The position numbers and the translations under genes were made by a program. Positions 1 through 7,233 of a DNA stretch of 64,000 nt are shown here, in pieces (the first letter of the stretch is position 1; every line of letters starts with the position of its first letter). The notes under the pieces were generated by a model. It had not been told where the DNA came from and ran no database searches. It was given only the letters and a program-made list of their open reading frames with translations. The stretch covers positions 124,001-188,000 of the forward strand of contig JBCDFV010000001.1 in the NCBI GenBank assembly GCA_039177555.1. The letters are read 5' to 3'. The DNA is from JANQGH01 sp039177555 (lineage in GTDB: Bacteria > Pseudomonadota > Alphaproteobacteria > DSM-16000 > Inquilinaceae).

Positions 1-553
1 CGGGGACGATGCCCAGACCGTCATGATCCGCCAGCATCTGCCGCTGATCGTCCGTCAGCAAGGGGCCGAACGCGCTCGCATCCGTCAGGATACGCACACC
101 CTTCGGCATTGCCCTGCCTTGGCGGCGCCAGATGAAGCGGTCGCGGTCGAGCAGTTTGCAGCCGGCCGGCCCCATCAGCGGCCGGCTGCCCTCGCCCGTG
201 CCGATAACGGTGATGGTCAGGCCTGGGCTGGCGCAGGCATTGACCATCAGGGCCTTGCCAAGGCCTTGGCCGCGCAGGCTTTTGTGCAGGTAAAGGCTGC
301 CGACGGAGCCGGACCGTTCCCAGCGCCCATTGGTACGCCGGTCGGCGTTGGTCAGGCCGCAATAGCCGAGAATCCTGCCGCCCTCCTCGACCACATGGCC
401 GAGATCCGGCGGGCCGCGTTCGGGCCGGACCCAGCGCTGGTCGAACACGCGCGCCCAGCGCTCGCGCTTCCAGGACGACTTCATGTGCGTGTGCAGGAAG
501 TCGATGATCGCGTCCGTCTCGTCAGGGCGCGCGGGCCGCAAAACCGGGGTCAT
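1..553 (-). CDS. GNAT-family N-acetyltransferase, cut by the left window edge
   Basis: The frame is open from an ATG at 553 down to base 1, giving 184 residues with no stop seen. The acetyl-CoA-binding motif A is visible as RGQGLGKAL at about residues 98-106, preceded by beta-strand segments GRILGYCGL and GSLYLHKSL as expected for the GNAT fold. GNAT enzymes move an acyl group from acyl-CoA to an amine; the substrate cannot be told here. The start overlaps the stop of the deacetylase-like gene in an ATGA arrangement, so the two are translated together. The part after residue 140 has no recognisable motif. Family assignment is fairly sure, role unknown. Confidence 0.75.
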   Translation of the reverse strand, partial: MTPVLRPARPDETDAIIDFLHTHMKSSWKRERWARVFDQRWVRPERGPPDLGHVVEEGGRILGYCGLTNADRRTNGRWERSGSVGSLYLHKSLRGQGLGKALMVNACASPGLTITVIGTGEGSRPLMGPAGCKLLDRDRFIWRRQGRAMPKGVRILTDASAFGPLLTDDQRQMLADHDGLGIVP

Positions 554-1323
554 GTCCAGATCTCCGACGGTGCCAGCCATTGCACCGCGCCGTGCGCGCG
601 CGTCCGCGCCATCAGCGCATCGAGAAACTGCCAGCACGCGTCATCCGTGTCGCGGTGATGGGTGAGCAGGCCCGTTGGCTCGGTCGGATCGGCCTCGCCG
701 ACCCTTCGCGCCGTCAAATGTTCGATCATGTCGCGCAGGCTCTTCTCCGCGCCCTTGAAGCGGGCGCCGCCTTTCCATTTGATCGGGTCGCAATGGCCGT
801 TGACCTGCAACAGGCCTGGAACCGGATACGGCTGTGGACGGGCATCGGCCGCCGAAACGCCGGCAAAACCGGCGTCGACCATCGGCCCGAAGAGGGCCGG
901 ATCGATGTGGTTCCAGGGTGCGGCGACCACAGGCAGGACGCGGCCCCTGATCTTGGTGTTGAGCATCTCGTGCCCCTGAATCAACTCCGCCATTACAGTC
1001 TCCAGCGGGCGGTGCAGCCCCAACTCCCACGCGCCGAGCCCCTGGCCACGGGGCGCGTGGTTCACATGGGCATAGCCGTGCTGCAGCACCTCGATCGAGG
1101 CCGTATCCTTCAGCCGCTCTGCCAACGCGTCGGTGACCCAGGCGGGCACCGTGGCCAGACCGCACACGATGCCGTGACCCTCAGCCAGCCCCAGCAGGCG
1201 GTCGAGGTCCGACGACATTTCGCCGGCGTCGTCGTCCCGCCACCACAGCGTGACCGTCAGCCCGGCGCTCAGCCAGGCGTCCAGTTCGCGGTCCAGTTGG
1301 TCGAAGGGATCGGGTGTGGTCAT
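550..1323 (-). CDS. Polysaccharide deacetylase-like protein (NodB-type fold)
   Basis: This 257-residue protein has the pattern of a carbohydrate esterase 4-like barrel: WWRDDDAG at about residue 27-34 supplies the paired Asp residues, and LQHGYAHVNH at about residue 80-89 supplies the HxxxH-type metal ligands. A second His pair (THHRDTDD) occurs near residue 222. Such enzymes remove acetyl groups from polysaccharides, but there is no signal peptide, so this one is probably cytoplasmic and its substrate is unclear. It is coupled by a 4-base overlap to the downstream GNAT gene. A pairing of a deacetylase-like and an acetyltransferase-like protein hints at sugar N-acetyl editing, which is inference only. 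Confidence 0.7.
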   Translation of the reverse strand: MTTPDPFDQLDRELDAWLSAGLTVTLWWRDDDAGEMSSDLDRLLGLAEGHGIVCGLATVPAWVTDALAERLKDTASIEVLQHGYAHVNHAPRGQGLGAWELGLHRPLETVMAELIQGHEMLNTKIRGRVLPVVAAPWNHIDPALFGPMVDAGFAGVSAADARPQPYPVPGLLQVNGHCDPIKWKGGARFKGAEKSLRDMIEHLTARRVGEADPTEPTGLLTHHRDTDDACWQFLDALMARTRAHGAVQWLAPSEIWT

Positions 1324-1417
1324 GCGCCTATCCTAGCCGCCATGCCGTCATCACCGAAGAGAAAGGCGGCGCCCGAAAGCGCCGCCCGTTCGTAACCGGC
1401 GGATTTGCCGCGACGTG

Positions 1418-2419
1418 CTAGTGGTTCAGCGACGCATCCCAAGCCTGATGGGTCCAGGCGCTGTCGCCGGGGTGATCGGTGATGACCGGATCGCTTTCGC
1501 CGCTCAGCAGAACCTCGATCGTCCGCTCAAACGCGGCCGGGTCCAACCGGCCCACCTCGTCACCCTGGATCAGGGTCGCGATGTTCTCCAACTGGCGCAA
1601 CTGGACATCGAAGTCGGCGACACCGGCCGGATCGGCGTCCACGACCAGTTGGGCCGCCTCTTCCGGGTTTTCGATCGCGTACTCCCAACCCCGCACCGTG
1701 GCCGCAATGAAACGCGCCAGCTTGTCGACGAACGCCGGGTCTTCCAGGTTCTCCGCCAGCGTGTAGAGGCCATCCTCCAGCGTCGCAACGCCGTGATCCT
1801 CATAGTGGAAGACAACGAGTTCGTCTTCCGGAATGCCCGCGTCCACGACCTGCCACTCCTCGTTATAGATCATGGTCGAGATGCAGTCGGCCTGACCATC
1901 GAGCAGCGGATCGACGTTGAAGCCCTGGCGCAGCACCGTAACCTCGGCATCCGCCCCCTCGAAACTATGGTCGAGCTGGCTCATCCAGGACAGGAAGGGG
2001 TATTCGTTGCCGGCAAACCAAACACCCAGTGTCTTGCCCTCAAAGTCCTCCGGCTCTGTGATGCCGGACTCCGCCGAGCAGGTCAGCATCATGCCGGACC
2101 GATCGAAGATCTGGGCGACGTTGACCAGATCGACGCCCCTCTCGCGCGCCGCCAGGGCCGCTGGCATCCATTCAACGACCACATCGGCCCCGCCGGCCGC
2201 AATCACCTGGGGCGGCGCGATGTCCGGCCCGCCCGGATTGACGGTGACGTCGAGCCCGACATCGTCGTAAAAGCCCAGCGCGTCGGCGACGAAGTAGCCG
2301 GCGAACTGGGCCTGGGTGACCCATTTCAGCTGGACGGTGAATTCGTCCTGCGCCTGGGCCGTCGATGACAGCGCCAGGATGGCCGCACCGGCGGTCAGGG
2401 TTGCGAGTTTGTGTTTCAT
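1418..2419 (-). CDS. ABC transporter substrate-binding protein, NMT1/THI5-like
   Basis: A 333-residue periplasmic binding protein. A Sec signal peptide ends near AQAQDE (residue 24). The segment VQLKWVTQAQFAGYF followed by GFYDDVGLDVTVNPGG is typical of the NMT1/THI5 family that binds pyrimidine, riboflavin-type or related small nitrogenous ligands. The ATG at 2419 was chosen because a GAGG-type ribosome site precedes it and the signal peptide begins there, although the frame is open further upstream. It is the last gene of a minus-strand operon with two permeases, an ATPase and an M20 hydrolase, which suggests import of an N-carbamoyl compound or pyrimidine derivative. The ligand is inferred from neighbours, not seen. 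Confidence 0.88.
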   Translation of the reverse strand: MKHKLATLTAGAAILALSSTAQAQDEFTVQLKWVTQAQFAGYFVADALGFYDDVGLDVTVNPGGPDIAPPQVIAAGGADVVVEWMPAALAARERGVDLVNVAQIFDRSGMMLTCSAESGITEPEDFEGKTLGVWFAGNEYPFLSWMSQLDHSFEGADAEVTVLRQGFNVDPLLDGQADCISTMIYNEEWQVVDAGIPEDELVVFHYEDHGVATLEDGLYTLAENLEDPAFVDKLARFIAATVRGWEYAIENPEEAAQLVVDADPAGVADFDVQLRQLENIATLIQGDEVGRLDPAAFERTIEVLLSGESDPVITDHPGDSAWTHQAWDASLNH

Positions 2420-2469
2420 CTTTTCTGCCTCACCTGTTTTTGGGTTGATGATTTGGGACCATGCCCCCG

Positions 2470-3459
2470 TTATCCGACCCCGCGTTGGGATGGATGCCAG
2501 AACGTCACGGCCCGTTCCAGCAAAGCCAGCAAGCCATAACTGAGCGACCCGGCCACCGCCGCGACGGCGATCGTTGCCCAGACCATGTCGATATCCATGC
2601 TTGCCACCTCCGTGGAAATCCGGAATCCCATGCCCTGTATGGGCGTGCCGAAGAATTCGGCGACGATGGCACCAATCAGCGCCAGCGTGGAATTCAGCTT
2701 CAAGGCATTGAACACGAAGGGCAAGGCGCCGGGCAAGCGCAGCTTGAGCAAGGTTTGCGGATAGGTCGCGGCGTATGATCGCATCAGGTCGCGTTCCATG
2801 ACCCCGGCCGATTGCAATCCCGCCAACGTATTCACCATCATGGGGAAGAAAGTCATGATCACGACGACGGCGGCCTTGGAATGCCAGTCGAAGCCGAACC
2901 ACATCACCATGATGGGCGCGATGCCGACAATAGGCATGGCACTGATCGCACCGCACACCGGCAGCAGGCCGCGCTGAAGGAAATCGGATCGATCAATCGC
3001 CACGGCGACGAGAAAACCGATGGCGCAGCCCATGAAGTAGCCCGGGATCACCGCCTTGATAAAGGTCTGGTGGAAATCGATGCGCAGAATGTCGGAGTTG
3101 GCGATGACGACCTGGGCGATCTGGCTGGGCGCCGGCAGCAGGACCGCCGGCACGTCGAAACCCACCGTGAGCACCTCCCACAAATAGACCAGCAAGCCAC
3201 CGAACAGCAGCGGCACCAGCAGGCGCGCCACCAGATAGGACTGCTGGGCCAGGCGCGCCATGCCTTGCCAGCCGCTGTAGACGATGATCGCCAGCAGCAG
3301 CCATAAGCCGATCGAGCCATCGAACCGAAGGCCGGCCCAGACCCGCTGCACCAGGACCCAGCCGATCAGGATACTGCCGATGGCCAGCAAGAGGCCGCTC
3401 GCGCCCGGCGACATACGAAACGCAATCCCGAAGGCGATGGCGCCAAGCGCCAGCAACAC
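2470..3459 (-). CDS. ABC transporter permease (BPD type), 5' end interrupted by a stop
   Basis: From a GTG at 3459 this encodes 329 residues with an N-terminal pair of hydrophobic helices, then the binding-protein-dependent permease core; the EAA-type loop is visible around SYAATYPQTLLKLRLPGA. It is one of two permeases for the importer. The same frame continues upstream through 42 sense codons to an ATG at 3609 that overlaps the stop of the other permease gene, but TAA at 3481-3483 breaks it. The intact gene was probably 2470-3609, about 379 residues. The shorter product would keep the whole transport core but lose one predicted N-terminal helix. No good ribosome site precedes the GTG, so expression is doubtful. 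Confidence 0.75.
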   Translation of the reverse strand: MLLALGAIAFGIAFRMSPGASGLLLAIGSILIGWVLVQRVWAGLRFDGSIGLWLLLAIIVYSGWQGMARLAQQSYLVARLLVPLLFGGLLVYLWEVLTVGFDVPAVLLPAPSQIAQVVIANSDILRIDFHQTFIKAVIPGYFMGCAIGFLVAVAIDRSDFLQRGLLPVCGAISAMPIVGIAPIMVMWFGFDWHSKAAVVVIMTFFPMMVNTLAGLQSAGVMERDLMRSYAATYPQTLLKLRLPGALPFVFNALKLNSTLALIGAIVAEFFGTPIQGMGFRISTEVASMDIDMVWATIAVAAVAGSLSYGLLALLERAVTFWHPSQRGVG

Positions 3460-3480
3460 CAGGCCGGCATTGCCCAGATC

Positions 3481-3609
3481 TTACGAACCGGCCTCGTCCA
3501 GCAACCCCGCGCCGATCATGTCGATACTGCCCAGGGGCAGAACCGATGCGACGGCGACAATCAGCGCCAGCAGCGGGATAAGGTAGCGATCCGGGATTGG
3601 TGCGAACAT
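3481..3609 (-). other. 42-codon 5' fragment of the permease gene ending in TAA
   Basis: An ATG at 3609 overlaps the TGA of the upstream permease (3609-3611), a normal operon junction. It reads MFAPIPDRYLIPLLAL, then a hydrophobic stretch, and stops at TAA 3481-3483. Everything downstream to 2470 is in the same frame. The fragment looks like the real N-terminus of the permease (one membrane helix) rather than a separate small protein. If the TAA is a sequencing error, this and the following 329 codons form one gene. Confidence 0.6.
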
Positions 3610-4529
3610 CAGGCGTGGCCGCCTCGGCTCTTACGCACGACAGCTTCGACCAGGCCGATCACGGCGATGCTTGCGATGGCCAGGAAAGCCGCAATCAGCA
3701 AGGCTGCCCAAAGCGCGGTCATCTGTCCGTAATAGCTGCCCAGCAACAGCCGGGCGCCGATGCCGGCCTGGGCGCCCGTCGGCAACTCCCCAACGATCGC
3801 GCCCACCAGGGCCAGCGAGATGCCGATTCTGAGGCTGGGGAACAGGAAGGGGATCGATGCCGGCCAACGCAGTTTGGTCAGAACCTGCCGGCCTGTGGCC
3901 GAATAGGTGCGCATCAGGTCAAGCTGCATCGGTTCCGGCGAGCGCAGGCCCTTGACCATGCCGATCGTGACCGGGAAGAAACACAGATAGGCCGAAATCA
4001 CCGATTTGGGCCCGACGCCGGTGAAGCCAATATTGCCCAGCACCACCACGATCATGGGCGCAATCGCGAGGATCGGGATGGTCTGGGAGGCGATGACCCA
4101 GGGCATCAGCGAGCGGTCGAGGGTTCGCACATGAACGATGCCGATCGCCAGCAGCATGCCCAGAAACGTGCCGAGCACGAAGCCGACGAGGGTCGAGCTC
4201 ATGGTCACCGAGGCGTGGAACACCAGGCTGCGCGGGCTGTCAATCGGCTGGCCGACAGTGCTGTTCCAAAGCTCGACCGCCACCTGGTCGGGGGTCGGCA
4301 AGGCCGGCCGGTCCAAGGTGAGCGTCATCTCGACCAGTTCGACCACGCCCCAGCCTTCGCCCGCCCGGTCCAACTGGCGAACGGCGCGGTCCCAGTTCAT
4401 GAACACCGCCCCGACATACCAGACCGCGATCAGCACGATCAGCACCGTCAGAATGGGCAGTGTCCGGCCGCCGGAACGGCGCGCGGCGCGTTGCCGCGCG
4501 GGGACCGAACCGGCGTCTATGGCCGTCAC
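3609..4529 (-). CDS. ABC transporter permease, second membrane subunit
   Basis: A 306-residue inner-membrane protein. After a basic N-terminus ([10 protein letters not shown]) there is a helix (LTVLIVLIAVWYVGAVFM), a periplasmic loop, then the five-helix BPD_transp core; the ATPase-contacting EAA-like loop is around YSATGRQVLTKLRWPA. It forms the transport pore together with the permease encoded just downstream, overlapping it by one base. The upstream ATPase gene ends 27 bases before its start. This SsuC/TauC-like permease class serves importers of taurine, sulfonate, pyrimidine and nitrate type; the specificity follows the NMT1-like binding protein. Confidence 0.9.
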   Translation of the reverse strand: MTAIDAGSVPARQRAARRSGGRTLPILTVLIVLIAVWYVGAVFMNWDRAVRQLDRAGEGWGVVELVEMTLTLDRPALPTPDQVAVELWNSTVGQPIDSPRSLVFHASVTMSSTLVGFVLGTFLGMLLAIGIVHVRTLDRSLMPWVIASQTIPILAIAPMIVVVLGNIGFTGVGPKSVISAYLCFFPVTIGMVKGLRSPEPMQLDLMRTYSATGRQVLTKLRWPASIPFLFPSLRIGISLALVGAIVGELPTGAQAGIGARLLLGSYYGQMTALWAALLIAAFLAIASIAVIGLVEAVVRKSRGGHA

Positions 4530-4556
4530 GGCAGCCTCAAAGCGGTGCGGCGGCGA

Positions 4557-5372
4557 TCAGTCATACGAATGGCCTTCGCGCAGGGCCAGCCGCACCTCAT
4601 GGGCGATTTCGAGAAACCGGCCGGTCTCGCGCACGTCCAGATCCCGGTCGGGCGGCAGGTCGCTGTCGATAATGCGCAAGATGCGGCCGGGCCGGGGCGA
4701 CATGACGACGATCCGCGAGGACAGAAAAACCGCCTCCGGGATCGAGTGCGTGACGAAAATGATCGTGGGCCGGGTTCGGGCCCATAGGTCCAGGAGATGG
4801 ACGTTCAGATTGTCGCGGGTGATCTCGTCCAGCGCGCCGAACGGTTCGTCCATCAGCAGCAGTTCGGGCTCAAAACTCATGGCGCGGGCTATGGAGACAC
4901 GCTGTTGCATACCGCCGGACAGTTGCCAGGGAAACTTGCGTTCGAACCCGGACAGGCCGACGGTCGCGAGCGATGCCTTGGCCCGCCGTGTGCGCTCCTC
5001 GCGCGGCAGCCCCATCACCTCAAGCGGCAGTTGGACATTGCGCGCCACGTTGCGCCAGGGATAAAGCGCCGGTGCCTGGAAAACATAGCCGTATGACCGG
5101 TTCAGCCGCGCCTCGTGCGGGCTGGTTCCCTTGACGGTGATGGCGCCACCGGTCGGCGCGACCAGATCGGCGATCACGCGCAACAGCGTGGTCTTGCCGC
5201 AGCCCGACGGCCCGATCAGCGAGATGAACTCGCCATGCCCGATCGTGATGTTGATGTCCTCAAGCGCGACGACGGGGCCGTCCGGGGTTTGAAAGGTCAG
5301 GCCCAGGCCGGCGGCGTCCACCACCGCCGTCGAGCCCACCTCAGGCGTCGGTGCCGCCATCGATGCAGTCAT
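4557..5372 (-). CDS. ABC transporter ATP-binding protein
   Basis: A 271-residue ATPase with Walker A GPSGCGKTTL near residue 54, Q-loop YVFQAPALYPW, signature LSGGMQQRVSIARA, Walker B LLLMDEPFGALD and switch histidine VTHS. It is of the SsuB/TauB class that energises small-molecule importers, acting on the cytoplasmic face of the two permeases encoded after it. It follows the M20 hydrolase gene by 24 bases. Of the two in-frame ATGs at the N-terminus (residues 1 and 5) the first was kept; the choice does not affect the domain. Confidence 0.92.
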   Translation of the reverse strand: MTASMAAPTPEVGSTAVVDAAGLGLTFQTPDGPVVALEDINITIGHGEFISLIGPSGCGKTTLLRVIADLVAPTGGAITVKGTSPHEARLNRSYGYVFQAPALYPWRNVARNVQLPLEVMGLPREERTRRAKASLATVGLSGFERKFPWQLSGGMQQRVSIARAMSFEPELLLMDEPFGALDEITRDNLNVHLLDLWARTRPTIIFVTHSIPEAVFLSSRIVVMSPRPGRILRIIDSDLPPDRDLDVRETGRFLEIAHEVRLALREGHSYD

Positions 5373-5396
5373 CGGGATGCTCTTGAACCTCTCGAC

Positions 5397-6665
5397 CTAG
5401 CCGGCGGCCGGCGCGTTGGCCCGCGCCAACACCGCGTGCATCAGCACGTTGGCGCCCGCCGCGCAGTGCTCCAGCTCGGCATGCTCAACCTCGTTATGGC
5501 TGATGCCGTCCCGGCACGGCACGAAGACCATGGCGGTGGGCAGCACGCGCGCCAGATAGCAGGCGTCGTGGCCGGCGCCGGACACGATATTCTGATGGCT
5601 GAGCCCCTGGCGCTCCGCGGCCGCCCGTACGAGGCCGACACAATCCGGATCGAATTCCAGTGGCGAAGAGTACCAGATCTCGTCCGCGTCCACGTCAAGC
5701 GATCGGCGGGTCCCGATCTCCGTCAGCGCTTGGCGCATTTGCCGGTCCATTGCCGCGAGGGCATCGGCCGCCGGATGGCGCATATCGACCGTCAAGCGGA
5801 CGGAGCCCGGCACCACGTTGCGCGACGGTTCCGCGATCGTAACCTCCCCCACGGTGCCGACGCCCGGCGGCGATTGCTCCTTGGCGATCCGTTCCACGGC
5901 GAGGATCAGCTCAGCGGCGCCAGCCAGCGCATCCCGCCTCAAGGCCATCGGGGTCGTGCCGGCATGGCTTTCGCGACCGACGATGGTGACGTCGTACCAG
6001 CGCGTGCCCTGGGCGCCGGTCACGATGCCGATGGTTGTCTCCTCGGCCTCCAAGATAGGTCCTTGTTCGATATGAAGCTCGAAGAAGCTGCCGATCTTTT
6101 GCTGCCCCACGGCGTCATCGCCGCGATAGCCGATGGCGGCCAGGGCATCGCCCAGCCGTTCGCCGTCCCTGTCCGTGCGGTCATAGGCATAATCGAGGTC
6201 GAAGGCCCCGGCATAGACACCGGATGAGACCATGGCCGGGGCAAAGCGCGAGCCCTCTTCATTGGTCCAGTTGACCACCATGATCGGCGCTTCGGTCTCA
6301 TAGCCGACATCGTTCAGCGTCCGGATCAGTTCCAGACCGGCCAGCACACCCAGAATGCCGTCGAATTTGCCGCCGGTCGGCTGGGTATCGAGGTGAGAGC
6401 CGCAGGCAACCGGGGCCAAGCTGTTGTCGCGGCCCGGCCGCGTGGCGAAGATGTTACCCATTTCGTCGATAGCGACCGAACAGCCGGCCGCCTTGGCGGC
6501 GTCGACGAACCAGTCGCGCACTTGACGGTCCAGATCGGTCAAGGTCAGGCGCTTGACGCCGCCTTTCGGCGTGCCGCCGATCTCAGCCGTTTCCATGATC
6601 GTGTCCCAAAGACGCTGAGCATCGATGGAGAGATTGGGCAAAGCGTGTTCAGGGCTGGATGTCAT
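5397..6665 (-). CDS. M20-family Zn amidohydrolase (N-carbamoylase / allantoate amidohydrolase type)
   Basis: About 422 residues from the ATG at 6665. A TTG start at 6719 would add 18, but the ATG begins nearer the conserved sequence. Metal-site elements are in order: CGSHLDTQPTGGKFDG (His, Asp), NEEGSRFAP (Glu), ELHIEQGPILE (His) and, late, SGAGHDA with ISHNEVEH. The family hydrolyses the N-carbamoyl group of N-carbamoyl amino acids, beta-ureidopropionate or allantoate. The co-linear NMT1-type importer suggests the enzyme works on the imported compound or its ring-opened form; a deformylase role in thiamin-pyrimidine salvage is an alternative. No hydantoinase or dihydropyrimidinase gene is in the window. 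A palindromic operator candidate lies 59-84 bases upstream. Confidence 0.85.
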   Translation of the reverse strand: MTSSPEHALPNLSIDAQRLWDTIMETAEIGGTPKGGVKRLTLTDLDRQVRDWFVDAAKAAGCSVAIDEMGNIFATRPGRDNSLAPVACGSHLDTQPTGGKFDGILGVLAGLELIRTLNDVGYETEAPIMVVNWTNEEGSRFAPAMVSSGVYAGAFDLDYAYDRTDRDGERLGDALAAIGYRGDDAVGQQKIGSFFELHIEQGPILEAEETTIGIVTGAQGTRWYDVTIVGRESHAGTTPMALRRDALAGAAELILAVERIAKEQSPPGVGTVGEVTIAEPSRNVVPGSVRLTVDMRHPAADALAAMDRQMRQALTEIGTRRSLDVDADEIWYSSPLEFDPDCVGLVRAAAERQGLSHQNIVSGAGHDACYLARVLPTAMVFVPCRDGISHNEVEHAELEHCAAGANVLMHAVLARANAPAAG

Positions 6666-6723
6666 ACGCTGGGTGTCTTGCGATTGTGATCGACCGGCTT
6701 GGGAAGCAATCCCGGACAAGACA

Positions 6724-6749
6724 AAAACTTGACCGGATCGTCAAGTTTT
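6724..6749. promoter_or_regulatory. Perfect 26-bp palindrome, probable operator of the hydrolase/importer operon
   Basis: AAAACTTGAC (6724-6733) and GTCAAGTTTT (6740-6749) are exact inverted repeats around a 6-base centre CGGATC. The site lies 59-84 bases upstream of the ATG at 6665, where a transcription factor would act on the minus-strand operon. The TTGAC halves also resemble -35 elements, so a bound repressor could cover the promoter. The size and symmetry fit a GntR-like or similar dimeric regulator, but no regulator gene is adjacent and the protein is unknown. Confidence 0.6.
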
Positions 6750-7037
6750 CCCAACGCGATGCGCAACGGAGGAGCCCTGCGCGCCACCACCACCCAAAAT
6801 AGGGTCGGCACCCGTCAAAGCCGAATCGGGTGTTCGAATGTGCCCAAAAATCCGGCAGAAACCGCCGAGTCGTCGGTCCATTGGTGCGACAAATGGCGAT
6901 AATGGAAAGATGTCCAGCGTGATAAAACCGCAACAAATGGAATAATTGAAGAAAAAAATCAAAGACTTGGCGGTTTTTCAAAGCCATGCGCAAAGTGCAT
7001 GGGAGATTTTTGGCAAAGAGTCTGGTAAGATTGCCTT
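6750..7037. other. Gene-free spacer between the hydrolase operon and the small-RNA candidate
   Basis: This stretch is more AT-rich than its surroundings. Short reading frames occur on both strands but none has family-like sequence or a convincing ribosome site. No thiamin (TPP) riboswitch core was seen on the minus strand, although such a switch would be possible upstream of an NMT1-type importer. A small CATGC/GCATG stem lies at about 6984-7000. The spacer presumably holds the promoters of the divergent hydrolase operon and small-RNA candidate. Confidence 0.4.
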
Positions 7038-7188
7038 CGATGCTTATTTTCAAGCACGAGATCGCTGCGTTGCAGCATCGAGGTTCGGGCGTCGTCCCGA
7101 ACAACGGGTGCCCGAGGGCATCCGACGTCTCCCAGACGTGAAGCCTCCCTGTTCAACTCGCCGGGCATTTTTGCCCGGCGTTTTTTTT
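7038..7188 (+). ncRNA. Candidate multi-hairpin small RNA
   Basis: On the plus strand there is a dense run of exact stems: CGATGCT/AGCATCG (7038-7044 with 7074-7080, competing with GCTGC-GTT-GCAGC), TTCGGG/CCCGAA (about 7083-7100), TGCCC-GAG-GGCA, ACGTCT-CCC-AGACGT (about 7125-7139), and a final terminator hairpin with eight T residues. Pyrimidine-rich loop and linker segments (TCCC, CCTCCC) resemble anti-Shine-Dalgarno motifs of alphaproteobacterial trans-acting small RNAs. No protein-like frame fits. The fba gene is on the opposite strand and ends just beyond, so this hairpin does not terminate it. The 5' end and promoter were not identified and the RNA family is not recognised. Confidence 0.55.
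7159..7188 (+). terminator. Strong rho-independent terminator (plus strand)
   Basis: CGCCGGGCA (7159-7167), loop TTTT, TGCCCGGCG (7172-7180), then eight T residues. Read on the minus strand there is no T-run after the stem, so it acts on plus-strand transcripts. It therefore marks the 3' end of a transcript rising from about 7,040, the small-RNA candidate. Confidence 0.85.
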
Positions 7189-7225
7189 GCCCGGTAGTCT
7201 TGCCCAGTGGTTTTGCTTGGTAGTG
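7187..7225. repeat. Three imperfect tandem 13-bp repeats
   Basis: TTGCCCGGTAGTC, TTGCCCAGTGGTT and TTGCTTGGTAGTG follow one another without gaps directly after the terminator and end nine bases before the fba stop codon at 7234. They look like a small slippage duplication that has since diverged. No function is apparent. Confidence 0.55.
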
Positions 7226-7233
7226 CGGATCGG

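Noticed and set aside
2420..2956. Upstream extension of the substrate-binding protein frame
   Set aside because: It overlaps the conserved permease and would bury the signal peptide; the ATG at 2419 fits the signal peptide and a ribosome site.
3597..4787. Plus-strand open frame of 396 codons opposite the permease and ATPase genes
   Set aside because: Shadow of conserved minus-strand ABC genes, His/Gln/Asp-rich.
6720..7037. Possible thiamin (TPP) riboswitch before the NMT1-type importer operon
   Set aside because: No CTGAGA-type core or matching helices were seen on the minus strand.
7038..7188. 6S RNA as identity of the small-RNA candidate
   Set aside because: 6S RNA is one long rod with a central bubble; this region is a row of separate short hairpins.
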